Notes under the pieces: model-generated
What the model saw: only the letters and a program-made list of their open reading frames with translations
What the model was told of the DNA's origin: nothing
Database searches by the model: none
Shown: in pieces, positions 1 to 12,917 of the stretch
Position numbering within the stretch: the stretch's first letter is position 1
Layout: each line of letters starts with the position of its first letter
Origin: Procambarus clarkii
Lineage: Eukaryota; Arthropoda; Malacostraca; Decapoda; Cambaridae
Reading direction: 5' to 3'
Length of the DNA stretch: 64,000 bases
Assembly (NCBI RefSeq): GCF_040958095.1
Contig: NC_091219.1
Coordinates: 24,209,702-24,273,701, forward strand
Position numbers and translations under genes: made by a program

Positions 1-1985
1 GAATCCAATTCTAGATTACTGGGTTTTCACCAAGAGCGTCACTTTATTAAAGGCTTCACAATTGAGCCTCAGAGACCCATCTGGGAAATTTGAGCGCCAC
101 TGACCGAAGTGGATCCCCTGTGAGCTCCGGAGCACTTGTGAGCCCTCCATGACAATATTACAAGTGGCGAGGCATTCATTGTCTCAGATTCAACAGTTGC
201 AAATATCTTCTAGGTGGGAGTGGTATTCTTGTATTAAGCAATATCCAATATTTTTGGCATATGCATTTATATATCTCTTAGGTAGGACGGCCGGAGGTGG
301 CCGGGTCAACCTAGGGAGAGGTATCCGGATGTGCCTCTCTCTCTCCCCCTCTCTTCCCCTCTCTCATCTCTTTCCCTGTCCCAAATCTCCAACTTACTCC
401 CCCAAGATTCCCCCCTTCATTCCATGGTGATTCAACATCGATAACAGCTGGAAAGTCTATTGTTAACACACTATGGGTAAACAAACCCACATTTCAAGCT
501 TACAAAAATAGAAAAAAAAGTCGCCGTTTGTCACAATAGGAGTCAATTTTATTTAAGAAGAGGCATGGGGGGGGGGGGGTTTGAAGGGTCAACTCCAATC
601 ACCTATTACACTCTTCATACAATCACAATTGTATTATCTCTGATGAAGTCTTGTTGCTTATGCATTGCCAGCCAACAGAAGATTAGACACAGGTGCAGCA
701 CTACACACGAGGCACTCTCAACCACCATATTAACAAGCAGTTCACCCCAACATTCTACCAAGGCAGAATATCTTACAACACTGCCCCAGGCAACATAACT
801 AAGGAAACCGCAGAAAGCCGCCCTGGTTATATATATTCAGTTAAACTAACTTGTATATCCTTCACATCTACTTTTAATAATGTTGACAAGTTCAACGAAC
901 CGTATCTCTTAGCGCGAGGCCATATATAATTGTACAATAAATTTTGTGAAAGTTCATTTTTCAACTTCTCAAGTGAAGAACATAAGAAATGTAGAGAAGA
1001 CTTGTGCTAGAATCGTTAATCTTTCTCCCATATTCAGTAACTAATGTATGTTTCAAAAAATATACTATTATATATGTAAATATATGATGACACACTAGAT
1101 GGGGTTACTCGGCTGCACCCGGGTCTCTCCCCCTCCCCCCTAATCTTTCCTAATCTCCTATTCCCTCCACCTTCCCCCCCCCCCCAACATCTTTTCTCTC
1201 AATCTAATATTACGAAGTACTGAATAACTGCACTTAAAAACTACGGAAAACATCCGCGAATTCATATCAAGACTTCATGAAATGCTCACACGTCCTCGTT
1301 ATAAACTGCCACTTTTCAAATAAGGTGGCACGTAGGACGTCACCGACTGACCTATGACACTCCCACCCCTCACATGTGTCATATTATAAAGTTGTGCGAG
1401 GCTTTTTATATATTAATACATAATCCCACACCTCCGCCTCCACACACACTGTGGAGGCAGGAAGTATTAAATACACATTAATACAAGACTCAACACGTCT
1501 CTCAGAGCCATCAACTTCCTGGGAAGATAATAGTATTTAGCTCAACTGTGTCACAAGGTGAGAAGGATCTAATCTTTGAGCAAGATTCCGTCTTATTTAA
1601 GACGTCCAATTACATTATAATCCTTATATTTCTTGGAGAATATAAAATTGTTACTTAGTGAACAGATTCGTTGTTTAAAATAGAGAGCCATTTCAATATG
1701 CATTCAAATTATATAGAATTTATTAACAAAATCCATATTATCATAAAAAAATTAATTTATTTGCATGCTCTCGGGTTAAATTTTTGTGAAGAACGTTCAC
1801 TTCAACTTCGAAAATAGTTCCTTCTATTCACTCAAATTGTGTTCACTTGTAATTCATTATGAACAAATATAGATGCTATATGACAAGTCTTAAGAGTTGA
1901 TTAACTCAAGTTAATATCATACAATAAGCAACCTTCAACTCTTGAAGAAGTATTTACCACTATATGTTCGGATGTGTCTTTCCAT
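1..1985. other. AT-rich DNA without a recognised gene
   Basis: No open frame here resembles a known protein. The sequence is AT-rich with short homopolymers, including a G run near 568-581 and C runs near 1176. It is presumably upstream or intronic DNA of the receptor gene, because that gene's TM1-TM2 exons were looked for here and not found. Confidence 0.6.
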
Positions 1986-2630
1986 TGGCTTACCCACAAC
2001 TGGCTTACCCACAACTGGCTTGCACACAACTGGCTTGCACACAACTGGCTTACCCAGAACTGGCTTACCCACAACTGGCTTGCACATAACTGGCTTGTAC
2101 ACAACTAGCTTACAACTGGCATGCCCACAACTGGCTTACAACTGGCTTACCCACAACTAGATTACAACTGGCTTACCCACAACTATATTACAACTAGCTT
2201 ACCCACAACTAGATTACAACTAGCTTACCACAACTAGATTACAACTAGCTTACCCACAATTAGATTACAACAGGCTTACCCACAACTAGATTACAACTGG
2301 CTTACCCACAACTATATTACAACTAGCTTACCCACAACTAGATTACAACTAGCTTACCACAACTAGATTACAACTAGCTTACCCACAACTGGCTTACAAC
2401 TGGCTTACCCACAACTAGATTACAACTGGCTTACCCACAACTATATTACAACTAGCTTACCCACAACTAGATTACAACTAGCTTACCACAACTAGATTAC
2501 AACTAGCTTACCCACAACTAGATTACAACTGGCTTACCCACAACTAGCTTACAACTGGCTTGCACACACCTGGCTTACACACACCTGGTTTACAAACAAC
2601 TAGGTCACAACTGGCTTACATACAGCTTAC
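1986..2630. repeat. Minisatellite with a 129-bp higher-order unit
   Basis: Imperfect tandem copies of a unit of about 15 bp (acccacaactggctt and ctagatt variants). In the middle, a compound block starting at 2152 recurs at 2281 and 2410, giving a 129-bp higher-order period. The stop-free stretches in it are by-products of the repeat. Confidence 0.95.
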
Positions 2631-3713
2631 AATACCTACTGGGCTTTTATAACAAGAGGCAATAAATAGACTTCCATAAATGCATTCAGAGAAGGATATT
2701 GTCTGGACACATCCAGTTAGCGCCGATAAATACAATAATACAATAAATACAATAGATAAATACAATAGCCCAGATACACCACAAAAATAACGACGGGAAA
2801 AATACGATGAAAGAGGGACGGGAACCTCTCATCTCTTTATGACAGAAAACACATGACGATTTACCATTTTTATTGATAATTTTTTTGTATAAAATTTTGA
2901 CTAATCCGAGTAATTCAATTAGGTCTAATTACTGTGAAGTGCTGCTCGTCCTCACCCTCACCACAAGGGAAGCCTCTTTAAAGAGAGAGAAGTAGGAAGA
3001 GGAAATATATAGGCTATAATGTATAGGAAAGGAGTATAGGAGAGGAAATAGCGCAAACAAGTCCTAAAAAATTTAAGGAAGCCACCTCCATCCACATCTT
3101 TAAGAAAATATTCGTCAACAAAAAAATCAACTTTTAGAATAGTTCAGTTAAAGCGCAATAGGTATAAAAAGGTTAGTAGACGGGGCATGAAGAATTAGAT
3201 TTCACTTCCACCGTGTCACTAATAGATAAATATTGATAGGCAAGTTAGGCAAGTTGATAGGCTACCTGCAATTATTTGGTGGATCCACACCTGGGTGACC
3301 CACTGATATCAATTAACCAACTGAGGTATTTCAGCTCGCAATATTATAAGAAGTAGTTGTGTATAGAATAAAAGTAGGTGTATAAATAATAGAAGTTGTA
3401 TAAAGAATAGTAGCAGTTGTAGTAGCAATAGGCATTGCATTAATAGTAGTTGTGAGTATATCAATTGGAGCAATGTGGGGATTTTGAGTTGAAGCCTCCA
3501 GTCTTCCCTTAGTTGACTCAGTAGAGTCCCGGGTTGAATAGCCTTTGTCCTATCATGGCCGAGTGGGTTACGGCTTGCTTCTGGGAGTCACTAGAACGCT
3601 ACTTCAAATCCCAGTAATGCTCCAAATGCTATTCTCGTTGATATTATCGCGCCATCGTGCGTTGTGAGTAGTAGTTACAATAGCAGTTGTGGTGGCATTA
3701 AGTTTAGTATTAA
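2631..3713. other. AT-rich DNA, no gene seen
   Basis: No coding segment was recognised. Around 3555-3615 there is a possible degenerate tRNA-derived SINE remnant (a gtgggttacggc stretch, then ttcaaatccc), too weak to call separately. Confidence 0.5.
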
Positions 3714-3725
3714 TAACGACTGACC

Positions 3726-3916
3726 GTATGCGGGCGATGTGTCACAATAACGTGGCTGAAGTATGTTGACCAGACCACACACTAGAAGGTGAAGGGACGA
3801 CGACGACGTTTCAGTCCGTCCTGGACCATTCTCAATGGGACCACAATCGACTTGAGAATGGTCCAGGACGGACCGAAACGTCGTCGTCCCTTCACGTTCT
3901 AGTGTGTGGTCTGGTC
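3726..3916 (-). mobile_element. Foldback hairpin SINE-like element, copy 1
   Basis: Two inverted arms of roughly 75-80 bp meet at a short centre near 3833-3850. The left arm continues outward into a tail of about 45 bp (gcgatgtgtcacaataacg), which is the family's 3' end read on the minus strand. The right arm stops at tctggtc. The insert is bracketed by a perfect 11-bp direct repeat, aacgactgacc, at 3715-3725 and 3917-3927, which I read as a target-site duplication. No open frame and no obvious pol III boxes are visible. The family name is mine, and related copies lie at 12648, 32931, 37391 and 38618. Confidence 0.85.
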
Positions 3917-3927
3917 AACGACTGACC

Positions 3928-4593
3928 CTATCAACAACCGTGTAAAAACAAAGTGACAAAGTGCAAATATTATTTTTCCGCGACTCTAAGTTGCGACCTT
4001 TAAAAATTGCATCAAAATTACATGCAATTTGTCAACTTGGTGAGAGTGATGAACCAGCTAATGACATTAGTCTCCCCTGGAGGGAATTGCCTCTTTAACA
4101 GCTAATTAAGAGTATCCCAGACAGTACGGACAAGAATTTTGCAACTTTTTAAAATTAAAAGTTCGAAACGCGAAGAATGGATCTTCAAAATAAAAAAAAA
4201 TAATGGGGTAACGTTATTAAATTTCTAGACATTTTTCTAGACTCTCGCTTTTACATAATTTCTCAATAATTAATAGTAAAACATGTTAAGACCGGCTCCC
4301 TCTTAGTGCTGCAGAGAATAAAACAGATTAAAAGGGTCGTTCGGGTAAATGAATCATCCAGCAGAGAGAAAAACACACTTAATATAACATAATACACAAT
4401 GTAAGCGAATTTACTCTTTCTCTATTTACTGATCACAGGCATGTCTCTAAATTCACACAGTAACATTATCTTAAATTTAGGTTAGGATTATTCTACTTGA
4501 GAAAATACTTTAAAATCAGGATTGCGTGAAAGTACAGTTCCTCTCATCTCTGTTCTACTAAATCCCAGGCCGCTCTGAGTTGCCTGCGTCTAT
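3928..4593. other. AT-rich DNA, no gene seen
   Basis: No recognisable coding, RNA or repeat feature apart from A and T runs. Confidence 0.5.
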
Positions 4594-4857
4594 CAGGCCG
4601 ATACATCACTCTAGAGGCCGATACATCACTCTAGAGGCCGATACATCACTCTAGAGGCCGATACATCACTCTAGAGGCTGATACATCACTCTAGAAGCCG
4701 ATACATCACTCTAGAAGCCGATACATCACTCTAGAGGCCGATACATCACTCTAGAGGCTGATACATCACTCTAGAGGCCGATATATCACTCTAGAGGTCG
4801 ATACATCACTCTAGAGGCCGATATATCACTCTAGAGCCCGATACATCACTCTAGAGG
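4594..4857. repeat. 20-bp minisatellite
   Basis: About 13 tandem copies of gaggccgatacatcactcta with scattered single-base variants. It ends 26 bp before the MITE at 4884. Confidence 0.97.
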
Positions 4858-4883
4858 CTCACATGATAGTTGTCCAGTATTCT

Positions 4884-5134
4884 GGGGCCAGATTCACGAA
4901 GCAGTTACGCAAGTACTTACGAATCTGTACATCTGTCCTCGGCTTTGGTTACATTTATTAAACGGTTTACAAGCATGAAAACATTTCCAATCAACTGCTG
5001 TCATTGTTATCAACAGCCTCCTGGTGCTTCGACGCTCATTAACTGTTTAATAATTGTAAACAAAGCCGCCAAAGATTGAGAAAAGATGTACAGGTTCGTA
5101 AGTACTTGTGTAACTGCTTCGTGAATCTGGCCCC
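4884..5134 (+). mobile_element. MITE-like element with ~50-bp terminal inverted repeats, copy 1
   Basis: The left end begins ggggccagattcacgaag and the right end finishes cttcgtgaatctggcccc. The inverted termini run on for about 50 bp through tacttacgaa and tgtacatct. The interior is not coding and includes ttattaaacggtttac and its near-complement further right. A second copy lies inverted at 56202-56450, and partial copies lie at 14700-14893 and 56506-56632. No clear target duplication is visible, so the DNA transposon superfamily is not assigned. Confidence 0.8.
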
Positions 5135-5580
5135 TGACCCTTTACAAATATTGCAAAGGTACCAGAACGAGTTCAGATAGTGTAATTGCCCTACCTGGCT
5201 AACTACCATCTTTATTATGTAAACTAACTTCCTTAAGGTGAGACGCGGTACATAAGTCTTAACTAACTTAAGTCATAAGTAAGTCTTAACTAACAATATA
5301 ATAGGTTGTGAGAGGAATATATAGCTAAGCATAACACGTGCTAATGATAATGTTTACAAATATGGTTACACAACCCAACCTGAACAATTGCCTAACCATC
5401 TAAGGTGTTGAAACTGCCGCTTAGTAAGAGGAACAATGCAAACCCACACCAGCACCGCCATGTGGGCGTGAGAGAGCAGCCTTAACAATATAATACAAGA
5501 TACTAGTAATAATTATAATAATATTACACTAATAATTCACCATAATTCATATCAGGACGATACAAGCAGCCCGCAACAGT
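5135..5580. other. Intergenic or intronic DNA, no gene seen
   Basis: AT-rich sequence with local aacttaagtcataag-type duplications around 5255-5300. Nothing coding was recognised. Confidence 0.5.
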
Positions 5581-6391
5581 AAGCCACACATTAACAAGCC
5601 ACACATTAACAAGCCACACATTAACAAGTCACACATTAACAAGCCACACATTAACAAGCCACACATTAACAAGTCACACATTAACAAGCCACACATTAAC
5701 AAGCTACACATTAACAAGCCACACATTAACAAGCTACACATTAACAAGCCACACATTAACAAGCCACACATTAACAAGCCACCCATTAACAAGCCATACA
5801 TTAACAAGCTACACATTAACAAGCCACACATTAACAAGCCACACATTAACAAGCCATACATTAACAAGCTACACATTAACAAGCCACACATTAACAAGCC
5901 ACACATTAACAAGCCACACATTAACAAGCCACACATTAAAAAGCCACACATTAACAAGCCACACATTAACAAGCCACACATTAACAAGCCACACATTAAC
6001 AAGCTACACATTAACAAGCCACACATTAACAAGCCACACATTAACAAGCCACACATTAAAAAGCCACCCATTAACAAGCCACCCATTAACAAGCCACCCA
6101 TTAACAAGCCACACATTAACAAGCCACACATTAACAAGCCACACATTAACAAGCCACACATTAACAAGCCACACATTAACAAGGCACACATTAACAAGCC
6201 ACACATTAACAAGCCACACATTAACAAGCCACACATTAACAAGCCACACATTAACAAGCCACACATTAACAAGCCACACATTAACAAGGCACACATTAAC
6301 AAGCCACACATTAACAAGGCACACATTAACAAGCCACACATTAACAAGCCACACATTAACAAGCCACACATTAACAAGCCACACATTAACA
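5581..6391. repeat. 15-bp minisatellite, ~54 copies
   Basis: Tandem acattaacaagccac with sporadic variants (agtcac, agctac, aggcac, accc). The period is exactly 15, a multiple of three, and the unit lacks stops in some frames. This produces long artefactual open frames, including one of about 280 codons on the minus strand made only of a five-residue repeat. Confidence 0.97.
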
Positions 6392-6548
6392 CAGTAACTG
6401 CTCAGTAATGTTTGTGAGGTAGCACTTGAAGGTCCCGGGTAAGCTTCAACTTCAGCTAATTACTCTGCTCGCAAAACCTTTGTTCCTGAAGGTGTTACAA
6501 GGCTCAGGGGAGCACCTGAAGCTTCTCAAGTCTTGTAAGCTCTCTCGC

Positions 6549-6596
6549 TATAGCTCTCTCTCTCTCTCTCTCTCTCTTGTTCTCTCTCTCTCTTGT

Positions 6597-6628
<32 letters not shown>

Positions 6629-6672
6629 TCTCTCTCTCTTGTTCTCTCTCTCTCTTGTTCTCTCTCTCTCTT

Positions 6673-6734
<62 letters not shown>

Positions 6735-6771
6735 GTTCTCGCTCTCTCTCTTTTTTTCTCTCTATTGGTAG
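6549..6771. repeat. (CT)n microsatellite with TTGTT interruptions
   Basis: A dinucleotide CT tract regularly interrupted by ttgttct every 20-30 bp, so it is partly a compound minisatellite. Confidence 0.95.
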
Positions 6772-7183
6772 AGCATCACAAAAGAGCAAAACAGACAAGC
6801 GTCCGATGACTGTGCACCATCACCACGGAACAAACCTGATAGTTCCGTAGCCACAAGTTGTGGAGGAGACAATGGAATTTCTCGGTTCAGCCTTCGCGTG
6901 CAAGATGAGAGTTACAGAGGCAGACGACTCTCCCCCCAGTGCGCCTCTCCTTCAACGACTCGTACTTGTGTACTTATTGCATTACAAAGGGAAAAGTAGA
7001 AAAACTCAGCAAAGATGCCAGCAATTCCCTAGGAACAGACTGTGTAAGTTCCTTAAAATATGTGCCAGTCCAACTGCAGGGTCTTTCGAGCCAGCAATTG
7101 GCCAGTTTTGAAATAAGTTTGGTCTTCTATCCGTCCACAAAGAGAACAGCAAGACATCAGGAGAAAAAACTAAAGATAAGACA
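6772..7183. other. Unrecognised unique sequence
   Basis: Short open frames of about 80-100 codons overlap in two plus-strand frames. I recognise no domain and see no splice-supported exon. It is followed directly by the small SINE at 7184. Confidence 0.4.
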
Positions 7184-7263
7184 CTACGGGCTCACCATAG
7201 CCCGTGCTACGTGGAACTTTTTGTTCCAGGTAGCGAATCTTTAACAACAACAACAACAACAAC
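7184..7263 (+). mobile_element. Small double-hairpin SINE with (AAC)n tail, copy 1
   Basis: The body has two hairpins: gggctcaccatagccc, then tggaactttttgttcca. It is followed by aatcttt and an (aac)n tail. The same body and tail occur at 43431-43505, 52624-52695 and 52748-52818, always on the plus strand. The repeat-ending tail suggests retroposition. No pol III promoter is obvious in the short body. Confidence 0.75.
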
Positions 7264-9350
7264 AATACTAATGACCATTATCCTGACTCTCAGCCGTTGG
7301 GGAGATCTTTGTAATAAACAAAATCTTTGACATATAGAAAACTTCTTATATGGTCAGTTACCAACAAGCAATCTGGTTTTAAAGATAACGGAAGTATATG
7401 ATATCTGTTTCTACAGATGACTGCAATCCGCAACGTCTTAATTGGTGCGAGGATACACGTTCAGGACCTCACCACCCTTCAGCCATCACACAAGGATAGC
7501 AAGTGTAAACATAGCAGCGTAATATAGCCACCTCGTCAACCATTTAAGTCCATACTTAATTAAGGCCTGGGGGGCCGCAGAAATGTGCACATAGTCTACA
7601 CTAGGGGCCGTGAGAGCGAACGTACACCACTTTTATGAAGCATAAAACTATTCGAATAAGCCATATAATGGCAGTATTAATAGCAGTACTATTAGTAGTA
7701 ATACTAGTGACAGTAGCGGTAGCTACAGCTGCTACCGTAGCAGTAGACGTAGTAACACGTGTTGCAGTAGGCGTAATAATACCAGTAGCCGTAAGAAAAT
7801 GTCGGGATGTAGTGACCTAGAGCGTGGCCTAGGAGTGCCCGGCGCATAGGTTCGAATCCTCCTCGTGACTTACTGATTCTCTCATTGATACAACACGTTA
7901 ATGGGATTTCTTTGGGCAGCAGAGCCGCTGGGCTGAACATAGCTACCACAAAGCCTCGCAAAACAGACCCAATATCTTTACAACTTTTGTATCTCTCGCT
8001 TAATATTCGAAATATATTTCACTGTGTTATTTCACAGATTCCACAGAGTCCAAATCAAACTCTTTTGTTGAGCTTTCAAGCTAAAAAGTCAAATCCTTTA
8101 CTTCTCTTACTGTTAAAACTTTAAAAGCCGATTTTCCTCGCATTTTTTTTCATTCATTTTCCAACTCTTTTGTCATTTTGAATGAAAATTCACGACAGGG
8201 ACTTGAGCGGTTAGGTACAACGCAGGTTCGCATCTCCCCCGGACACTTACTTTGTCCTGCTCAACTGTAAGCGATTTCATAAGTCCTCAAGAATTTAATA
8301 TTACAACAACAACCCTCGTTTGTTGTTATTGTTGGTTGCTGAAGTCCAATAGAGGATATATCCTTCTGTTAGTAAATACTAAGAAACAGTTTAGTTGGAT
8401 ATCTTAGTGGTATAGACTGGAATGATCTAGCTGATGAAACAGAAACTTCTGTCATTCAAGAAGCATGGACATTGCTCTATAAGCTTGTCTCACAGATGAC
8501 TACCAAATAACGCACTGGGCATCATTTACGCAATAAAATAAATTGAAATAAATGGGTAGGGTTATCCAGTGTTAAGCATGAGGCTTCCTATTTGCCTTCT
8601 TCATGGCACCTGAAGTGATCATGTCAGCGCTCGTCAAGGGTATTTCCATGATGGCCTTTGTCAATCAACCATAACAGGCGGTTTAGTGTCATATGGTGAA
8701 ATGTAAACCTATATCGCCGTGTCTTCCACTCACACTTAGGTCCCTCACTACACGCCTAGATGTTCAACATGACTGTAAATTACGTTTCGAAACGATTACT
8801 TAAAGTCAGATGCCGTGAGGTACATTTTTTTCTTCAGGGAATCGGATCTCCTCGAGGTATGATAGCGTATTCTACTCTCGTATCGTCATTTTAAGTTTTA
8901 AACAGATACGGTACATTTACCTGTAACTTGAATGGTGTAACACTGACATTCTGTACCGTCCTTCTGGTGATTGCAATCTCCGCCTCCAGCTCTCCACCTT
9001 CAGCTCTACACACTTCAATTTCACACACAGGGTTCGCTGAGACGTGTATCAAATTTTGTGTGTGGGTGTAGCGTGGGTGTACCGGTAGTGTACCATGTGT
9101 GACAAGTGGCGTACCATGGGTGTATATATGGTGTACTCGTCGCGCACCGTAGGTGTACGGTGTAGCGAGTCTCTTTTTAAGCTACGAGTATTTTTCTTTC
9201 CGTAATTCACTAAGAATTACAGCGGAAAACACAAGTCTCCAGGTGTATGACCTCTGGATGCACTATGACCTCTTCAACTGTGAATAACATATGCATGTCT
9301 TATAAATATACTGCAAGTGGGCTGCGACTCGTGAATGACATGTGGATGTG
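7264..9350. other. Mainly unique sequence with tRNA-derived SINE traces
   Basis: No protein gene was recognised. At 7805-7870 there is a tRNA-like B box (ataggttcgaatcctcctcg) after cctagagcgtggcctaggag, and at 8205-8245 a similar weak trace (ttgagcggttaggta, then gcaggttcgcatctc). Both look like decayed tRNA-derived SINEs. A degenerate ggtgta-rich stretch lies at 9060-9160. Confidence 0.5.
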
Positions 9351-9353
9351 TTG

Positions 9354-9530
9354 TGGATTAGCTGTTGGTGTGCTGAAGGATTAGCTGTGGGTGTGCTGAA
9401 GGATTAGCTGTGGGTGTGTTGAAGGATTAGCTGTGGGTGTGCTGAAGGATTAGCTGTGGGTGTGCTGAAGGATTACCTGTGGGTGTGCTGAAGGATTAGC
9501 TGTGGGTGTGCTGAAGGATTAGCTGTGGGA
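9354..9530. repeat. 23-bp minisatellite just upstream of a receptor exon
   Basis: About 7.5 copies of a 23-bp unit built on ggattagctgtgggtgtgct. It ends about 60 bp before the splice acceptor at 9592, so it occupies the end of the intron preceding the TM3-TM4 exon. Confidence 0.95.
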
Positions 9531-9592
9531 TTAGCCGTATTAGTGAAGCTGCTGTAGCTTGCCCACTACCCGTATCTCTCTCTCCCTCACAG

Positions 9593-9796
9593 CCGTGTCA
9601 GTGTCGGTATCTGTGTGGACGTTAGTGGCCATCTCCCTGGAGAGGTTCTATGCCATCTGCCAGCCGCTCCGTTCCCGCAGGTGGCAGACGCCCGCCCACT
9701 CTTACCGGGTGATCGCGGGCGTGTGGGCGGCCTCTCTCTTCATCATGACGCCCATCGCCGCCCTCTCCACCCTCATGCCCGTCAGGGGCGACCCAG
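9593..9796 (+). CDS. CCKLR: Sulfakinin/cholecystokinin-like receptor, exon for TM3-TM4
   Basis: This internal exon encodes 68 codons' worth of a class A GPCR. It runs from TM3 (VSVSVSVWTLVAISLERF) through ICL2 (YAICQPLRSRRWQT) and TM4 (VIAGVWAASLFIMTP) into the start of ECL2. The ERF triplet stands where most class A receptors have DRY; CCK/gastrin and sulfakinin receptors use ERY or close forms. The run ICQPLRSRRWQT followed by an alanine and aromatic before VIAG is characteristic of that family. Family members are plasma-membrane, G-protein-coupled receptors for sulfated sulfakinin or CCK peptides that act in feeding and gut control. The exon is bounded by ctccctcacag and cccag|gtaagg, enters and leaves in phase 1, and is GC-rich against AT-rich flanks. 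Upstream exons (N-terminus, TM1, TM2, and the ECL1 cysteine that pairs with ECL2) are absent from the window. Confidence 0.92.
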
Positions 9797-10023
9797 GTAA
9801 GGGAAGAGATTGTTGGGGAGATATATATACCCTTACATGGTGGCGTTATCTTTGCTTCAACACGTTGCAGGGATCGGCTTCGCTATCAACATTCAGCGAT
9901 GCTTCCATCAATGCAGCTTAGCGCAGATAAGCAGGACGCTAATCCATAAATCTCTCCTTTTTTAAGCGTTCGCGTTTATCCTATCACCTAGCTCCTCTCT
10001 GAATTAGCTCGTCTCGTGATTGT

Positions 10024-10195
10024 GCCCAACCACTTGGGCTGGACGGTAGAGCGACGATCTCGCTTCATGCAGGTAGCTGTTCAATCCCCGACCGTCAAAG
10101 TGGTTGGGCACTATTCCTTTCCCCCGTCCCATCCCAAATCCTTATCCTGATTTCTTCCATGTGTGATATAGTCGCAATGGCTTGGTGTTTTCTCA
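10024..10195 (+). mobile_element. SINE family 'ccaaccactt', copy 1
   Basis: Begins cccaaccacttgggctggac. It has a tRNA-like core, ggacggtagagcgac... ttcaatccccgaccgtc, in which the first and last seven bases can pair, then tcccatcccaaatccttatc and a ttggtgttttct end. It lies about 230 bp past the receptor exon donor, and copies recur at 26706 and 62561 in the same orientation. The core is shorter than a true tRNA, so it is a SINE and not a tRNA gene. Confidence 0.8.
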
Positions 10196-11173
<978 letters not shown>

Positions 11174-11525
11174 GTGTGTGTGTGTGTGTACCTCTCAATT
11201 ACTTATCAAACAAAACTTTAAATAAAAAAAGTTAAGTCCAAACACAAATTCTAGCAAAAAAAGGAACTATGAAAAACATTAAGTTACGCTCCATTCCAAA
11301 CACATTTTTTTCAACTACATTTTTCAGCCAGCGCAGTGATACAAACATTCATTGTATCCACCTGACAATTGTTGCAGCCTAAATTGGTGTGAAAACTATG
11401 CTTTAATATCTCACTTTGAATTGAATAATTTGATAAAAGTTGCACAGTCATTTTGGGGGTATAGATATAAATATATCCGTACTGAATATCTGTTGTCATA
11501 TATGCTGCTATATAAAGGTGTATTA

Positions 11526-11567
11526 ACCATCGGGATTACCCACACGTACATGGGTGATCCCGGTGGT
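11526..11567. repeat. 17-bp hairpin
   Basis: accatcgggattaccca (11526-11542) can pair with tgggtgatcccggtggt (11551-11567) across an 8-base loop. All 17 positions pair in RNA if two G-U pairs are allowed. Confidence 0.8.
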
Positions 11568-11619
11568 CAAACACAAACTTACAAACACATACAATATCAA
11601 AAGACTGCATAGAGAGTAA

Positions 11620-12420
11620 GGTGATGGAAATTGAAACAAGCGACAGGAGACGAATAGGATGGCAGATTTCAGGATCTCTTTACAACAACAATAGAAAAAG
11701 ACCCGAGAGTGGACACAACACGAAGCCTAACTCCAGAGGCACATATCAATTTAGTAACATCAACAAGATACTCTACACTAAAAAGTCAGCTCATCATTCA
11801 GAAACATTAAAAAGAAAGCATTTAGCATACTGAAAGCTGCCTAAGCGAGACCAGTTTTAGAGTATGCCGCCTCATCATGGAACCCACATCTAAATTAAAC
11901 ACAAGAGCAACTCGAAAAGGTTCAGAAGTTTGCATTGAGACTCGTCCCAGAATTGCGAGTAATGGGGTGTGAAAAAAGACTGAAAGAACTAGACATAACA
12001 TCGCCAGAAAAGGAGAGGGAAGACCATACAGAAAATGAAAAGAAAATGTGTGAGCTAAATGCCAGTATGCACAATGTCTTCACTATGATAAGAGCTGTAC
12101 CATCTCCGGGCACTAGGAGAGGAGGTAACCCCTAGACGAGAAGCTGACAAATGTTAAGATATCAGCAGAGGAAATAATGAGACTATTAGCATCATTAGAT
12201 GAAAATATAGCTACGAGGCCAGATATTTCACCAGGGGTCTTAAAAGCAGCTGCACAGGCAGAGCTGGTGGTCTTTAATGTCTCGATTGCGAAAGGAGTTT
12301 ATCCAGCTGTTGGAAGATGGCAAATGTTGTGCCATTATATAAGAAAGGAGAAAGGGAGGAAGCACTAAAGTGCAGACCAGTATCGTTGACAAACATCCCC
12401 TGCAAGATGTGAAAGGATAA
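11620..12420 (+). mobile_element. Decayed LINE reverse transcriptase fragments in non-colinear order
   Basis: Near 11850-12020 the translation reads LEYAASSWNPHL and then QKFALRLVPELRVM, which matches the C-terminal part of the LINE reverse transcriptase seen at 34727 (LEYAAPAWSPYL). Further right, near 12215-12400, the translation gives SPGVLKAAAQAELVVFN and GVYPAVGRWQM, which belongs to the N-terminal side of the same type of RT (SPWILKEGAEAL in the 34727 copy). The C-terminal segment therefore precedes the N-terminal one. Stops and frame changes are common, and both segments are dead. Two separate truncated insertions are likely. Confidence 0.7.
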
Positions 12421-12647
12421 TAAAGATAAGACTAGTTAAACACACACACACACAACAAACGAATACACATACACCTTTTGTACCTATGTTTCCTTATTAT
12501 TTTGATATAAAAGCATTATTTTAGAAATATAACTGAATTAATATATAACTAAAATAAAATTATTTTGAATAAACTTTTCATCTGAAAAAAATAAAGGCGC
12601 ATATTTTAGTTTTTTCGTGAAAAAGCAACATTATTAAACAAAATAAT

Positions 12648-12757
12648 CGACTTGAGAATGGTCCAGGACAGACCGAAACGTCGTCGTCGTCCCTTCACTT
12701 TCTAGTATGTGGTATGGTCAACATATTTCAGCCACGCTATTGTGACTCATCGCCTGT
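12648..12757 (+). mobile_element. Foldback SINE-like element, 5'-truncated single-arm copy
   Basis: Contains only the second arm (from cgacttgagaatggtccagg) and the full 3' tail ending actcatcgcctgt. It is flanked by a perfect 12-bp direct repeat, aaacaaaataat, at 12636-12647 and 12758-12769. A clean 5' truncation with an intact 3' end and a target duplication is what LINE-type target-primed reverse transcription produces. Confidence 0.88.
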
Positions 12758-12917
12758 AAACAAAATAATTGACTGCATTTTTTTCAGTGGCTACAACGAT
12801 AAAGTTCAACTTTGATGTTGAGCTTTTCTAGTTTTGATGTTGATGGTCAGAACACAAGTCATGCTGAGCTTCCTCATAGATCCTTGTGTTAGTCCTGAAC
12901 GATACAATGTAAGGGGA

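Noticed and set aside
5547-6392. Minus-strand open frame of about 280 codons in the 15-bp array
   Set aside because: It consists only of the repeated unit translated. Several frames are open together and there is no unique coding sequence.
6860-7244. Overlapping 80-100 codon open frames
   Set aside because: No family similarity recognised, and they run into the small SINE.
1-9590. Missing receptor TM1-TM2 exons
   Set aside because: Looked for the NLFLL...D-type TM2 motif and found none. They must lie upstream of the window or be too diverged to spot by eye.
10032-10096. tRNA gene in the 'ccaaccactt' SINE
   Set aside because: The core is shorter than a tRNA and lacks a D arm. It recurs as a dispersed repeat.
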